The translations under genes and the position numbers were made by a program. Of a stretch of DNA of 64,000 nucleotides, positions 44,584 to 52,849 are shown piece by piece. Position 1 is the stretch's first letter; the number at the start of each line of letters is the position of its first letter. The DNA is from Leptospira idonii (GTDB lineage Bacteria; Spirochaetota; Leptospiria; Leptospirales; Leptospiraceae): assembly GCF_004770995.1 (NCBI RefSeq), contig NZ_RQHW01000013.1, positions 186,001 to 250,000 on the forward strand, written 5' to 3'. The notes under the pieces were generated by a model. That model ran no database searches. It saw only the letters and a list, made by a program, of their open reading frames with translations, and was not told the DNA's origin.

Positions 44584-45111
44584 ATGGGTGATCGTGAAGT
44601 AGATGAAGAAGAAGGTGGCCTGGCCGAAGGTAGTCCTGCCGCTGCGGGGATGTCCCCGATCGTTAAATGGTTGTTATATATTGCTGCGGCGATTTTCGGT
44701 ATTATTATCGTAACCGTAATATCAATGTTTGTTGCTCAGAAAACCGCTACGAGCGTTTTCAAACAGCAAAAGAACATCTCTCTTGTGAAAGCTCCTCCTC
44801 CTTTGGAGATTTACAGCTTTCAGGATGAGTTTCGTGTGAATACCTCCGATGTAGGAGAGTCTCACTTCGTTAAATTGAAGATGTCTTTGGGGTTTGAATC
44901 CGGACAACCTGCACTTTCTCAGGAATTGGCGATGCGTGTGGCGCAGATGCAGAACATCATCAACCTGGTGATTGCTCGTAAAACGAAGGACGATTTGAAA
45001 TCGATTACGAATCAGTTGGATTTAAGAGAGGAAATCAAAGCTCACTTGAATCATATTTTGACGAACGGAAAAATCAAAGAGGTTTATTTTACCGAATTCC
45101 TTGTGAATTAA
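44584..45111 (+). CDS. fliL: Flagellar basal body-associated protein FliL
   Basis: 175 residues. An acidic N-terminus is followed by one membrane helix (IVKWLLYIAAAIFGIIIVTV) and a periplasmic stomatin-like domain (FRVNTSDVGESHFVKLKMSL, then a DLREEIKAHLNHILTNGKI segment). FliL supports stators at high load. Its stop overlaps the kdsB start (TAATG). Confidence 0.92.
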   Translation: MGDREVDEEEGGLAEGSPAAAGMSPIVKWLLYIAAAIFGIIIVTVISMFVAQKTATSVFKQQKNISLVKAPPPLEIYSFQDEFRVNTSDVGESHFVKLKMSLGFESGQPALSQELAMRVAQMQNIINLVIARKTKDDLKSITNQLDLREEIKAHLNHILTNGKIKEVYFTEFLVN

Positions 45112-45860
45112 TGCCTATGCCCAAAAAAATCTTAGGTGTAATTCCCGCCCGTTTTGCAAGTACCCGCTTTCCAGGAAAACCGCTCGCTCTCATAGGTTCC
45201 AAACCTATGATCGAGTGGACCTATTCTCATTCCAAACAAGCTAAGTCTTTGGATCGTTTGGTGGTTGCCACGGACGACTCTCGTATCAAGGAAGCGGTTT
45301 TGTCTTTCGGGGGAGAAGTCGTGATGACAAGAGAAGATCATGAAACGGGAACCGACCGTATCATAGAAGTAGCTTCCTTGTTTCCCGAATACGATGTCAT
45401 CGTAAACATTCAAGGGGATGAACCGGGGATAGAATCGGAACTCATCGAAGGAGTTGCGGATTTAAAACTAAAACATCCCGATTGGGAAATGACTACCGCA
45501 GCAGTTCGATTTTCAGATACGGAAGATCCGAAAGACCCTAACCGAGTGAAGGTGGTGTTCGATCGTTTGTCCAGAGCCGCCTATTTTTCCAGAAGCCCTA
45601 TTCCTGCTTCCTTCAAAAAAGATGCGGAATACTTCCGTCATTTGGGAATCTATTGTTACGAAAGAAGTTTTTTACTGAATTATAACTCTTTGCCTAAATC
45701 CGATTGGGAAACAGTCGAATCTTTGGAACAATTGAGAGCTTTGCAGAATGGAAATACGATCGGAGTGTTTCTCGCAAACAAGGCAAACTTGGGAGTGGAT
45801 TCCCCCGGCGATTTAGAATTAGTAACTCAAGAATTTAAAAAGAGAGGATTGATCATTTAG
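45111..45860 (+). CDS. kdsB: 3-deoxy-manno-octulosonate cytidylyltransferase
   Basis: 249 residues, the usual size. The CTP-binding start GVIPARFASTRFPGKPLALI is followed by VVATDDSRI, EDHETGTDRI and NIQGDEP, then YFSRSPIPA and LGIYCYERSFL, all KdsB features. It activates KDO as CMP-KDO for lipid A-core assembly in the cytoplasm. It is coupled to fliL by a one-base overlap although the pathways differ, so LPS core supply here shares a transcript with the flagellar motor. Confidence 0.93.
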   Translation: MPMPKKILGVIPARFASTRFPGKPLALIGSKPMIEWTYSHSKQAKSLDRLVVATDDSRIKEAVLSFGGEVVMTREDHETGTDRIIEVASLFPEYDVIVNIQGDEPGIESELIEGVADLKLKHPDWEMTTAAVRFSDTEDPKDPNRVKVVFDRLSRAAYFSRSPIPASFKKDAEYFRHLGIYCYERSFLLNYNSLPKSDWETVESLEQLRALQNGNTIGVFLANKANLGVDSPGDLELVTQEFKKRGLII

Positions 45861-45905
45861 TCTTTCTTTCTCATTTTATATAATTCTCTTCAAACTGGAG
45901 AAATT

Positions 45906-46126
45906 GAGTTGGGAACGAACTCGATTTTGCGCCACGGATCGACCGAGCGTCCCCGTCGAGGGAGAGCCGGGTCGATTATTAGATTCAATGATCGTTAACG
46001 ATAAATTGCGAGGCGCCAAACGAAACATACTTCAGACTCTCGGTCGCAGAACTTCGTGTTCCGACTCCCGAACTCCGGCATCCTTACCTCCGTCACCGTG
46101 AGAAGTATGTTTCGTTACCTCTTGCG
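45906..46126. repeat. Highly structured GC-rich intergenic block
   Basis: This block lies between kdsB and the convergent antiporter gene and is clearly richer in G+C than its surroundings. It holds consecutive inverted repeats: GAGTT/AACTC (45906-45910 and 45918-45922); ATCGACC/GGTCGAT (45938-45944 and 45970-45976); the 12-bp palindrome ATCGTTAACGAT (45991-46002); and a perfect 15-bp pair AACGAAACATACTTC/GAAGTATGTTTCGTT (46019-46033 and 46102-46116). The loop of the last pair contains a further GTCG-GAAC/GTTC-CGAC stem, and GAGG/CCTC can extend it outward. A 65-codon frame at 45904-46101 looks accidental. It may be a structured RNA or a dispersed repeat. Confidence 0.5.
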
Positions 46127-46140
46127 AAAAGACCTCGACC

Positions 46141-47838
46141 TTAAGCGTCGATTCTTTCCTTTCTCATACCGCTGGCAATATAATCGTATAGGAATTCTCC
46201 GGTGATTACACCCGGAACGATTACTTTCTGTGCCCCGTCCGTTACCAGTTTTTTCGCATCTCCAGGTTCGTCCGAAGTAAGAATGATTTTCGCATTCGGA
46301 GCGAGTTTGCTGAGAGTGGAAAGCAAACGAGTGTTATTTGTTCCTTTTAGGAAAGAATCGGAAATGGTGCAGACCACCATCGAAGCGTCGTGAAGGCCAA
46401 TGTGAGAGAGGGACTCCGGGTGTGCTAAGTCGGCGTAAGTCCACTTAAATCCTTTGTTCGTAAGTTCGTCCTTAAAGGCAGGATTATAATCTGCGATGAT
46501 GATCCTTTTGATAAGGGAAGGAGATAGATCTTCCAGATAACTTACGAAGGCGCGCGCGATTCTGAAATATCCCAGTATGATGATGTCTCGAACTTGTCCG
46601 TCTCCTTCATGCCCATGACCGCCGCCTTGTGCGGATTCTTCTTTGTTTTCATCATGGATTCCGAATTTTGCGACCAATCTCGCAAGGAATGCTGCAATCT
46701 GATGATTGAAAAGAATGATATAGGTAGATAAAATCGATGCGATGATGGTAGAAGTGAGAATCACAGCTTGCAGTTGTTCGGTGACATGGGCGAAACCTGC
46801 ACCTAACGCTAAAATCACCAAAGAGAATTCGGAAATTTGAGCAAGGTTGAGCCCTGTTAAAAAACCGTTTCTAACCCCTTTTTTTAAGGAGATGATGATC
46901 GGAGCCACTGTAAGGATTCTTACGAACAACATCAATGCGATGATTGCAAAAGAGATGGCGACGACTTGCAGGCTGGGCATAGGAACTTTCAAACCCAATG
47001 CCACAAAGAATAGAGTTACGAAAAAGTCTCTGATCCCTATGAGTTTGGAAATAACGTCCGCTCCGTAAGGAAAGGCGGCGATACTCATCCCGGCAACCAA
47101 GGCACCCATTTCTTTGGAAAGACCTACTTCTCCTGCGACACCGCAGACAACAAAGCACCACATAATTGATGTTAAAAGAATTAGTTCTGGGCTACTGGCA
47201 CAGGCTTTGTACAAACTTGCCAGAACATATCTACTTACTGTGAAGCTGAATACGATAAGAAGAACGATGATCCCTACCGAGGTAAGGATTTTTAGAATTT
47301 CCGGATTGTTGAGGTTCGGTTGAACTCCCATAAACAGGATGGCCCAAATATCTTGGAAGACCAGAACCCCTACGGTTAGTTTCCCGGAAATGGTATTGAT
47401 CTCTACTTTATCTTGTAACAGTTTAACAACGATTAAAGTTGAACTGAGGGATAGTGCCACAGCGATATAAAGAAGGTCGAATTTTTCCGTTCCGATGGGA
47501 AGATTCAACAAAGGAAATACGCCGTAAACGAAAGCGACGGACAGAGTGAACTGAAGAGTTCCCAAAAGGAACATCGTTTTTCCCATTTTTGCAAGTTCGG
47601 TTAGATTGATTTCCAAACCGATGATGAACAGAAGCAAAATCAGACCGATTTCGGAAATAAGTTCAATGGACGCTTCGTCCGTAACGAGGGAAAATCCCAT
47701 TTGGTTTCCGAGCAACGCTCCTCCGATAATATAACCGAGGATAAGTGGTTGTTTTAAAACTCTTGCTATATGACTGAGGACGGTCGCAAATATTATGCTT
47801 AAACCTATGTCCGTGAGTAATGAATGTTCGCCGTGCAT
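46141..47838 (-). CDS. CPA2-family cation:proton antiporter with C-terminal RCK domain
   Basis: 565 residues. The first ~390 form about 12 membrane helices of the KefB/GerN type (ILGYIIGGALLGNQMGFSLV, LLLFIIGLEINLTEL, LSSTLIVVKLL, LVAGMSIAAFPYG). The C-terminal ~150 residues are a TrkA-N/RCK Rossmann domain (VRDIIILGYFRIARAFVSYL), where the usual GxGRxG is changed to GYFRIA; nucleotide binding may therefore be altered or lost. It likely exchanges K+ or Na+ for protons across the inner membrane. A His/Gly-rich linker (GGGHGHEGDG) joins the two parts. Confidence 0.88.
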   Translation of the reverse strand: MHGEHSLLTDIGLSIIFATVLSHIARVLKQPLILGYIIGGALLGNQMGFSLVTDEASIELISEIGLILLLFIIGLEINLTELAKMGKTMFLLGTLQFTLSVAFVYGVFPLLNLPIGTEKFDLLYIAVALSLSSTLIVVKLLQDKVEINTISGKLTVGVLVFQDIWAILFMGVQPNLNNPEILKILTSVGIIVLLIVFSFTVSRYVLASLYKACASSPELILLTSIMWCFVVCGVAGEVGLSKEMGALVAGMSIAAFPYGADVISKLIGIRDFFVTLFFVALGLKVPMPSLQVVAISFAIIALMLFVRILTVAPIIISLKKGVRNGFLTGLNLAQISEFSLVILALGAGFAHVTEQLQAVILTSTIIASILSTYIILFNHQIAAFLARLVAKFGIHDENKEESAQGGGHGHEGDGQVRDIIILGYFRIARAFVSYLEDLSPSLIKRIIIADYNPAFKDELTNKGFKWTYADLAHPESLSHIGLHDASMVVCTISDSFLKGTNNTRLLSTLSKLAPNAKIILTSDEPGDAKKLVTDGAQKVIVPGVITGEFLYDYIASGMRKERIDA

Positions 47839-48068
47839 TGTATTGTTCTCTCTGAGGAGATTTTCCGCACGGGTACCGCCAGTAAAAGTCGTTTTTTTAT
47901 TTAGGAGTACGAATCGAAACAGTACTAGGGTATATCCGAATTTACGATCCGAAGGGATCCTGCATCCCTCCTAATTTCTTTCCGGACAACTGCAGAAATT
48001 TAAGGCAATTTTCCTGAAAATGAAACTATTTATGTATATTCCTTTCGATCGGCGAGTAGAATATCCGA

Positions 48069-48230
48069 ATGAATCTGACTCACCTCGACCGGAAACAAAT
48101 TACCTCCTACATACTGATTCTGCTTTTCGCTTCTGTCACTTTTTTCTTTCGCTTTCGTGCGGCATCCTGGCCTTACAGAATAAAAAAGAAGACTAAAGAT
48201 TGTCCTGTTTTCGAATCACTCCCGTCTTGA
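48069..48230 (+). CDS. Possible small membrane peptide or gene remnant
   Basis: A 53-codon frame from ATG to TGA. It encodes one hydrophobic helix (YILILLFASVTFFF) followed by FRFRAASWPY and a basic tail. The start resembles the first transmembrane segment of PMT/ArnT-type glycosyltransferases, so it could be the N-terminal remnant of such a gene. Its stop overlaps the -35 element of the yceI promoter. No good Shine-Dalgarno is visible; it may be non-coding. Confidence 0.25.
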   Translation: MNLTHLDRKQITSYILILLFASVTFFFRFRAASWPYRIKKKTKDCPVFESLPS

Positions 48231-48254
48231 CAAAGTCGGTAGGATTGTTTTAAT
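48227..48254 (+). promoter_or_regulatory. Sigma-70-type promoter of the first yceI gene
   Basis: A consensus -35 TTGACA (48227-48232) and a -10 TTTAAT (48249-48254) are separated by 16 bp. Transcription would start near 48261, giving a short leader with GAGGAAAT before the ATG at 48276. Confidence 0.55.
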
Positions 48255-48275
48255 GAAGATACCGAGGAAATCGTT

Positions 48276-48881
48276 ATGAAACATATTTCATTCTTTCTTT
48301 TTTTCATCCTTACCGTTTCTTTTTCTCCCTTGTTTGCGGAAGAAAAATGCACATACGAATACGATTCGAAACAAACTGCGATCGAATGGACTGCCTTTAA
48401 GTTCACTGAAAAAACAGGCGTTAAGGGAAAGATGGAATCTTTCAAGGCAACTCACACGAAAAAGGCGAAGACTATTCTCGACTCTTTGAAAGATCTTCGT
48501 TTTACAGTGCAGACAAGTTCCTTAAATTCTTCCGTTCCCGATCGAGATGAAAAAATCAAAAAATTCTTTTTCGGTTCCGTAAAAAACGGAAAAGAATTCA
48601 AAGGAAATTTTTCTCAAATTAAAGGAACAAACGAAGGTTCAGCGACATTGAATTTGGAATTCAATAAAATCAAAAAATCGGTGCCTGTTCAATTTAAAAT
48701 CACAGGAGATTCCATCGAAGTGACCGGAACCTTGGATGTTTTGGAACTAGGTTTGAAAGAAGGAATTTCCCGATTGAACGAAGAGTGCAGGGATCTGCAT
48801 AAAGGAGCCGATGGTACAAGCAAACTTTGGCCAACGGTCGATATCAAAATCACATCCACATTGACCAAAACTTGTTCTTAA
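48276..48881 (+). CDS. YceI-family periplasmic protein (first copy)
   Basis: 201 residues with a Sec signal (FFLFFILTVSFSPLFAEEKC). The lipocalin-like YceI fold is visible: AIEWTAFKFTEKTGVKGKME (the F/W-T-A-x-K motif), FTVQTSSLNSSVPDRDEKIK and FNKIKKSVPVQFKITGDSIE. YceI proteins bind isoprenoids or other amphiphiles and are often stress-induced. GAGGAAAT precedes the ATG by about eight bases. A second, divergent family member is at 52850. Confidence 0.85.
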   Translation: MKHISFFLFFILTVSFSPLFAEEKCTYEYDSKQTAIEWTAFKFTEKTGVKGKMESFKATHTKKAKTILDSLKDLRFTVQTSSLNSSVPDRDEKIKKFFFGSVKNGKEFKGNFSQIKGTNEGSATLNLEFNKIKKSVPVQFKITGDSIEVTGTLDVLELGLKEGISRLNEECRDLHKGADGTSKLWPTVDIKITSTLTKTCS

Positions 48882-48893
48882 TCTAGTTCAGTT

Positions 48894-50897
48894 TTAAAAA
48901 GGAATTCCCTCTTTTTTCAACAGAAGGAGGAATTCCTCTTCATTGACCAAAGTCACTCCCAATTCTTCCGCTTTTTCCAATTTAGAACCCGCACCTGGGC
49001 CATATAACAAATGACTGGTTTTCGAAGAAACGGAAGAAACCTTTCTTCCTCCATGCCTTGTGATGATTTCCAATGCTTTTTCTCTCGGTTGGAAATTCTC
49101 GAAACTTCCGGTAACACACCAAGATTGACCGATGAACGGTTGTAAATCGCTTTTCTCGGTTTCTTTTGCGGTGAAGTTCACTCCCAAGGAGATGAGATTT
49201 TTGACAAGGGCTAAGGTTTCTTTATCTTTCAGATGTTTTAAAAGCGCATCCACGGTTCTAGGTCCGATTCCATGGATGGAAGAAAGTTCCTCTGCGGCGT
49301 CTTTCTTTTTGGAAAGTTCCAAAAGTTTAGCCCAAGAATCTAATCCATGTTCAATGAGGACTTCCGTTACTTTGTGGCCCACTTCGTTCAAACCGATGGA
49401 AGGAAGGGTCCAACGAAAATCTTTTTCTTTGGATTTTTCGATTCCGGAAAGGATGATCTCCACCTTTTTTTCTCCGAAACCTTCCAACTCGATCAGTTCT
49501 TTCTTTTTCGTATGCAGTTTGTACAGCTGGACTAGATCTTTCACCCAGCCTAACTGATAGAAGGTTTCGATCTGCTTTTCTCCCAAACCTTCTATGTTCA
49601 TCTGCTTTTTTTCGCAGTAGAAGATGAGTGAATTTTTTTCCCGCTCCGGGCAATGGCGGTTGGTGCAGAATAGATCCACAGAATCGTCCACTTTTTCCAG
49701 TTTGGTTTTGCAGGAGGGGCATTGTTTAGGAATTTGGAAAACCTGTTTCGGAGGAGAAACCACTTTCTCTACGGCAGGGATGATCTCTCCTCTTTTCGAG
49801 ATCAGAACTTTGGCACCGATCCCCGCTCCCAATTGGTCGATGTAATCTTGATTGTGCAAAGTGGCGTAGGTAACTGTGGTACCTGCCAAAGAAGTAGGGG
49901 TGACTTGCGCTCTAGGAGTCACTTTTCCGGTTCTGCCGATGGCAAAACTGATGTCTTCTATGATGGTTTCTTTTAAAACCGCATCGAACTTAAATGCGCG
50001 TGCCCAACGAGGAGAATGACTCGTTTCTCCCAAGGTTTCTCTTTTTTCCAAGGAGTTGAGTTTGATCACCAGCCCGTCCACAGGGAACGGCATGGAGTCT
50101 TTTTTTTTGCGGAAAGATTCTATCGATTTTAGCAGTTGTTTTGCGGAAACGATTTCCGTATCGGGAGCCAAAGGAAGTTTATCTTCTTTCAAAAGAGCTA
50201 AAATTTCCTTATGTTCTTTGATTCCCTTTCTTCCTTTTCCCAAGATAGCATCGTAAACAAAAATACGTAATGGTCGTTTGGCGGCTTCGGCGGGATCTTT
50301 GTGTTTGATGGATCCTGCGGAAAGATTGCGAGGGTTTGCGAATTTTCCCCCGTATTCTTCGTTGAACTCATCAAAGTCGGAGAAATTCATAAAAATCTCT
50401 CCTCGGACGGTGACGGTTCTTTTGGATTTCAAAGAATGAGGAAGGTCTTTGATCGTTTTGACGTTTTCCGTCACGACATCACCGATTCCTCCCGTGCCTC
50501 TAGTCACACAATTTTCCAAAACTCCGTCCACATAATAAAGAAGGATGGAGGCGCCGTCGATTTTCCATTCCAAAGAATACAATTCGTCTTCGCCCGTTTT
50601 GACGACCCAGTCCCAAAGTTCTTCCGTGTTGTAAGTATTTTCCAAAGAAAGAACAGGAACTTGGTGTTTGAATTTGGTGAACTGATTGGAAAGATCGGAA
50701 CCAACCGCTTTGGTAGGAGAGTTGGGAGAGGCAAATTCAGGATACTCCTCCTCCAGCTGAGCCAATTCCTTAAACAGAAGGTCGTATTCCTTATCGGAAA
50801 TGGTAGGTTGGTTTTTTTTGTAATAACGGTCGTTATGCTCTTTGATTTCTTTCGTAAGAGCTTTGATTCTTTTTTTAGCTGAGTCGTTCGCTGCCAA
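48894..50897 (-). CDS. ligA: NAD-dependent DNA ligase
   Basis: 667 residues, typical. The Ia and OB-fold regions are present: the adenylated Lys is Lys 112 in LEWKIDGAS, a variation on the usual ELKIDG. RGEIFM, DGLVIKL and the zinc finger CPSCKTKL...CTNRHC follow, then helix-hairpin-helix repeats and a C-terminal BRCT domain (FIGQSWCVTGSFENFQPREK). It seals nicks in replication and repair using NAD+. The ATG abuts the stop of the M23 peptidase gene with no gap, so the two share a transcript. Confidence 0.95.
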   Translation of the reverse strand: MAANDSAKKRIKALTKEIKEHNDRYYKKNQPTISDKEYDLLFKELAQLEEEYPEFASPNSPTKAVGSDLSNQFTKFKHQVPVLSLENTYNTEELWDWVVKTGEDELYSLEWKIDGASILLYYVDGVLENCVTRGTGGIGDVVTENVKTIKDLPHSLKSKRTVTVRGEIFMNFSDFDEFNEEYGGKFANPRNLSAGSIKHKDPAEAAKRPLRIFVYDAILGKGRKGIKEHKEILALLKEDKLPLAPDTEIVSAKQLLKSIESFRKKKDSMPFPVDGLVIKLNSLEKRETLGETSHSPRWARAFKFDAVLKETIIEDISFAIGRTGKVTPRAQVTPTSLAGTTVTYATLHNQDYIDQLGAGIGAKVLISKRGEIIPAVEKVVSPPKQVFQIPKQCPSCKTKLEKVDDSVDLFCTNRHCPEREKNSLIFYCEKKQMNIEGLGEKQIETFYQLGWVKDLVQLYKLHTKKKELIELEGFGEKKVEIILSGIEKSKEKDFRWTLPSIGLNEVGHKVTEVLIEHGLDSWAKLLELSKKKDAAEELSSIHGIGPRTVDALLKHLKDKETLALVKNLISLGVNFTAKETEKSDLQPFIGQSWCVTGSFENFQPREKALEIITRHGGRKVSSVSSKTSHLLYGPGAGSKLEKAEELGVTLVNEEEFLLLLKKEGIPF

Positions 50898-51911
50898 TCA
50901 ATAGATTCCCGATTGTAGATATTCTTCCGGATCCGTTTTTCCCACTTCATTGATGATGATTTCATAGTGAAGGTGAGGACCTGTAACGTTTCCTGTGGCT
51001 CCCACTTCTGCGATCATTTCCCCTTGTTTCACTTCCTGTCCTTGTCGAACAAGAAGGCGGGAGCAGTGACCGTACAAAGTGTTGTAGCCGTATTCGTGTT
51101 GTATGATGATATGATGTCCATAACCTACGTTAGAGTAGGCGACTTTAATCACTCTTCCTGGAGCCGCCGCATAGATAGGAGTTCCTGTGGCATTTGCCAT
51201 ATCCAAACCGTCATGGTATTCCCAAAAACCGGAAGTAGGTGACTTTCTCATCCCGAAAGGAGAAGTGAGGTTGTAAGAATTGACAGGATTCACCAAAGGA
51301 AGCGAGGAAAGAATAGAAGCCCTGTTGAACAAAAAATCGTAGTTAGCTTCCGTTAGAGTTTTGTTAGCTTCCATTCTTTGCTTCAAAAAACGAAGATCAT
51401 AAATTTCGTTCAGATACTTTCTTCCGATGTCCAGTTGTTTGTCTTCTTTTTCCTCTTTTTGCAAAATATCGAAGGCAGCCGATTTCAAAGAATCTTCCGC
51501 AGGGATTTTTAGAAGTTCTTCATCCTGTCCGTCGATGAGAGAAAACAGTTCCAACATGTTTTCGTGGAAGTGGGAATATTCTTCCTTCATCTCTTCCAGT
51601 TGGTTGGCATTGGAAATATAACTGTCGAAATAATGACCGTACACTTCAGAGAGTTGGTTGATTTCGGAGCGGGTGTTGCTGGAACGAACGATCCCGAAAA
51701 TGGCAAGGGTTAAAAGCCCTAAGGTAAGGCCCATAAAGAAAAGGATGGTAAAAACGGAGATTTGGAAATGGAAAGAACTGTCATAACCGTGGGGAATGAC
51801 TAAAATCGTCATCCTTTGGTGTCCTTTTTCTTTCACCCGATCAATCTGTTTCTTGATTTTAGGATTGTCCTGTGAGAAAACAGATTTAATCTCTTTAATT
51901 TTCTTCTTCAT
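50898..51911 (-). CDS. Membrane-anchored M23 peptidase (LytM/NlpD-like)
   Basis: 337 residues. A basic cytoplasmic N-terminus leads to one membrane helix (FTILFFMGLTLGLLTLAIFG), a coiled-coil-like region and the LytM domain: YHDGLDMANATGTPIYAAAP (first zinc His and Asp), GYNTLYGHCSRLLVRQGQEV and GNVTGPHLHYEI (HxH). All zinc ligands are there, so it is probably an active peptidoglycan endopeptidase acting in the periplasm. A second possible start is the ATG at 51812, which has AAGGA nine bases before it. If the first start is used, its ATG overlaps the start of the divergent SanA-like gene within CATG. Confidence 0.88.
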   Translation of the reverse strand: MKKKIKEIKSVFSQDNPKIKKQIDRVKEKGHQRMTILVIPHGYDSSFHFQISVFTILFFMGLTLGLLTLAIFGIVRSSNTRSEINQLSEVYGHYFDSYISNANQLEEMKEEYSHFHENMLELFSLIDGQDEELLKIPAEDSLKSAAFDILQKEEKEDKQLDIGRKYLNEIYDLRFLKQRMEANKTLTEANYDFLFNRASILSSLPLVNPVNSYNLTSPFGMRKSPTSGFWEYHDGLDMANATGTPIYAAAPGRVIKVAYSNVGYGHHIIIQHEYGYNTLYGHCSRLLVRQGQEVKQGEMIAEVGATGNVTGPHLHYEIIINEVGKTDPEEYLQSGIY

Positions 51912-52632
51912 GAGCGAACGTAAGCCCTACATAAATAAGACACTGCATTTCCTTTCTTTGGTCAAGTGGAAATCCCTCTTCTCCATTTTTGGAGCGATCG
52001 TCTTATTCTGTCTCTTAATCATTTTATTCATCAATTGGAGATTCACCAGAAGTTATTCTCTCAGCAAACACACTTCCTTTGTGGAAGATGTGCCTTCTTC
52101 TCAGGTTGCGATCATACCCGGAGCCGCCGTTTACGGGAAAACCCCTTCCCCTGTGCTTTCGGACAGGCTAGAATGCGGATTGAATTTATATAAAGCCGGT
52201 AAGGTGAAAAAACTACTTCTTTCCGGAGACAACGGAAAGGCGGATTACAACGAACTCAAACCTATGTTGGACTACATGCTTAAAAATGGAGTTCGTCCGG
52301 AAGACATATTCGTCGATCATGCAGGCTTCCGCACTTTGGATACATTGATCCGGGCCAAAGAAGTCTTTCAGGTAAAGGAAGCGATCTTCGTCAGCCAAAC
52401 TTTTTTCCTAGCACGCGCCATTTATCTGGGCAACCATCTTGAGATCACCTTACATGCGTTCGAGTGCAATCTCAGAACCTATAAAAAAGAATCTTATTAT
52501 ACATGGCGTGAATTGTTTGCACGTCAGCTTGCCTGGTGGGATATACTTTGGGACACACCTCCTAAATATTTGGGAGACCCTTTCCCCATCGAAGGAAGCG
52601 GAGTGAAAACTTGGAAAGGTTCTATCCTCTGA
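51910..52632 (+). CDS. SanA/YdcF-family (DUF218) membrane protein
   Basis: 240 residues from the ATG at 51910. One N-terminal membrane helix (LFSIFGAIVLFCLLIILFIN) anchors a DUF218 domain: VAIIPGAAVYGKTPSPVLSD, LLLSGDNGKADYNEL, DHAGFRTLDTLIRA and FVSQTFFLARAIYLG. SanA of E. coli affects envelope permeability; the enzymatic activity is not firmly known. The open frame extends back into the antisense of the M23 gene, but 51910 is the best start. No obvious Shine-Dalgarno is present. Confidence 0.82.
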   Translation: MSERKPYINKTLHFLSLVKWKSLFSIFGAIVLFCLLIILFINWRFTRSYSLSKHTSFVEDVPSSQVAIIPGAAVYGKTPSPVLSDRLECGLNLYKAGKVKKLLLSGDNGKADYNELKPMLDYMLKNGVRPEDIFVDHAGFRTLDTLIRAKEVFQVKEAIFVSQTFFLARAIYLGNHLEITLHAFECNLRTYKKESYYTWRELFARQLAWWDILWDTPPKYLGDPFPIEGSGVKTWKGSIL

Positions 52633-52690
52633 TTTGAAATTCAAACCCTTCGCCGGCACATTCGTTTTTATCGTCTAAGAAGAGATGGGC

Positions 52691-52790
52691 GCTCCCTCTC
52701 CTAAAGGAGAGGTCGGGCTGCTTCGGGGTGCGCTTCGCTTCCGCCAAACAGAGTTTGGCCGCCTGCGGCGCCCTCCGCATCCCTAGCGCT
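52691..52790. repeat. GC-rich hairpin cluster, REP-like
   Basis: A GC-rich stretch unlike its AT-rich surroundings. Hairpins: CCTCTCC/GGAGAGG (52695-52701 and 52706-52712) with a TAAA loop, CCAAAC/GTTTGG with an AGA loop, and GGCCGC/GCGGC with a CT loop, plus GGTGCGCTTCGCTTCCGCC. It lies between the SanA-like gene and the second yceI promoter. The overall look is of a dispersed intergenic repeat. It may also terminate the SanA-like transcript. No second copy exists in this window. Confidence 0.45.
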
Positions 52791-52795
52791 TTACC

Positions 52796-52822
52796 TTGAC
52801 TTGGAAACAAGTCTGTTATAAA
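52796..52822 (+). promoter_or_regulatory. Promoter of the second yceI gene with a palindrome in the spacer
   Basis: TTGACT (52796-52801) and TATAAA (52817-52822) are 15 bp apart. Between them, overlapping the -35, lies the palindrome GACTTG-GAAA-CAAGTC (52798-52813), a candidate operator. Transcription from here would begin near 52829, which supports translation from 52850 rather than from either earlier ATG. Confidence 0.45.
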
Positions 52823-52849
52823 ATTTCAATGAGTAAAAGGAGAAGCAGA

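Larger units (their letters stand above)
47839..48275. other. Intergenic region upstream of the antiporter and yceI genes
   Basis: No full gene is seen. The left part is the antiporter leader. A 53-codon frame occurs at 48069-48230 (see separate entry) and a clear promoter follows at 48227-48254. No repeats found. Confidence 0.5.

Noticed and set aside
45904..46101. 65-codon plus-strand frame
   Set aside because: It lies across the inverted repeats of the structured block, has no Shine-Dalgarno and encodes a low-complexity Ser/Arg/Pro-rich peptide. It is probably an accident of the GC-rich repeat.
46019..46116. Integron attC site
   Set aside because: It has long imperfect-palindrome character, but the flanks do not fit the RYYYAAC/GTTRRRY core sites and no integrase or cassette array is near.
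52622..52810. Minus-strand frame of 62 codons
   Set aside because: It reads through the GC-rich hairpin island and overlaps a promoter; composition explains it.
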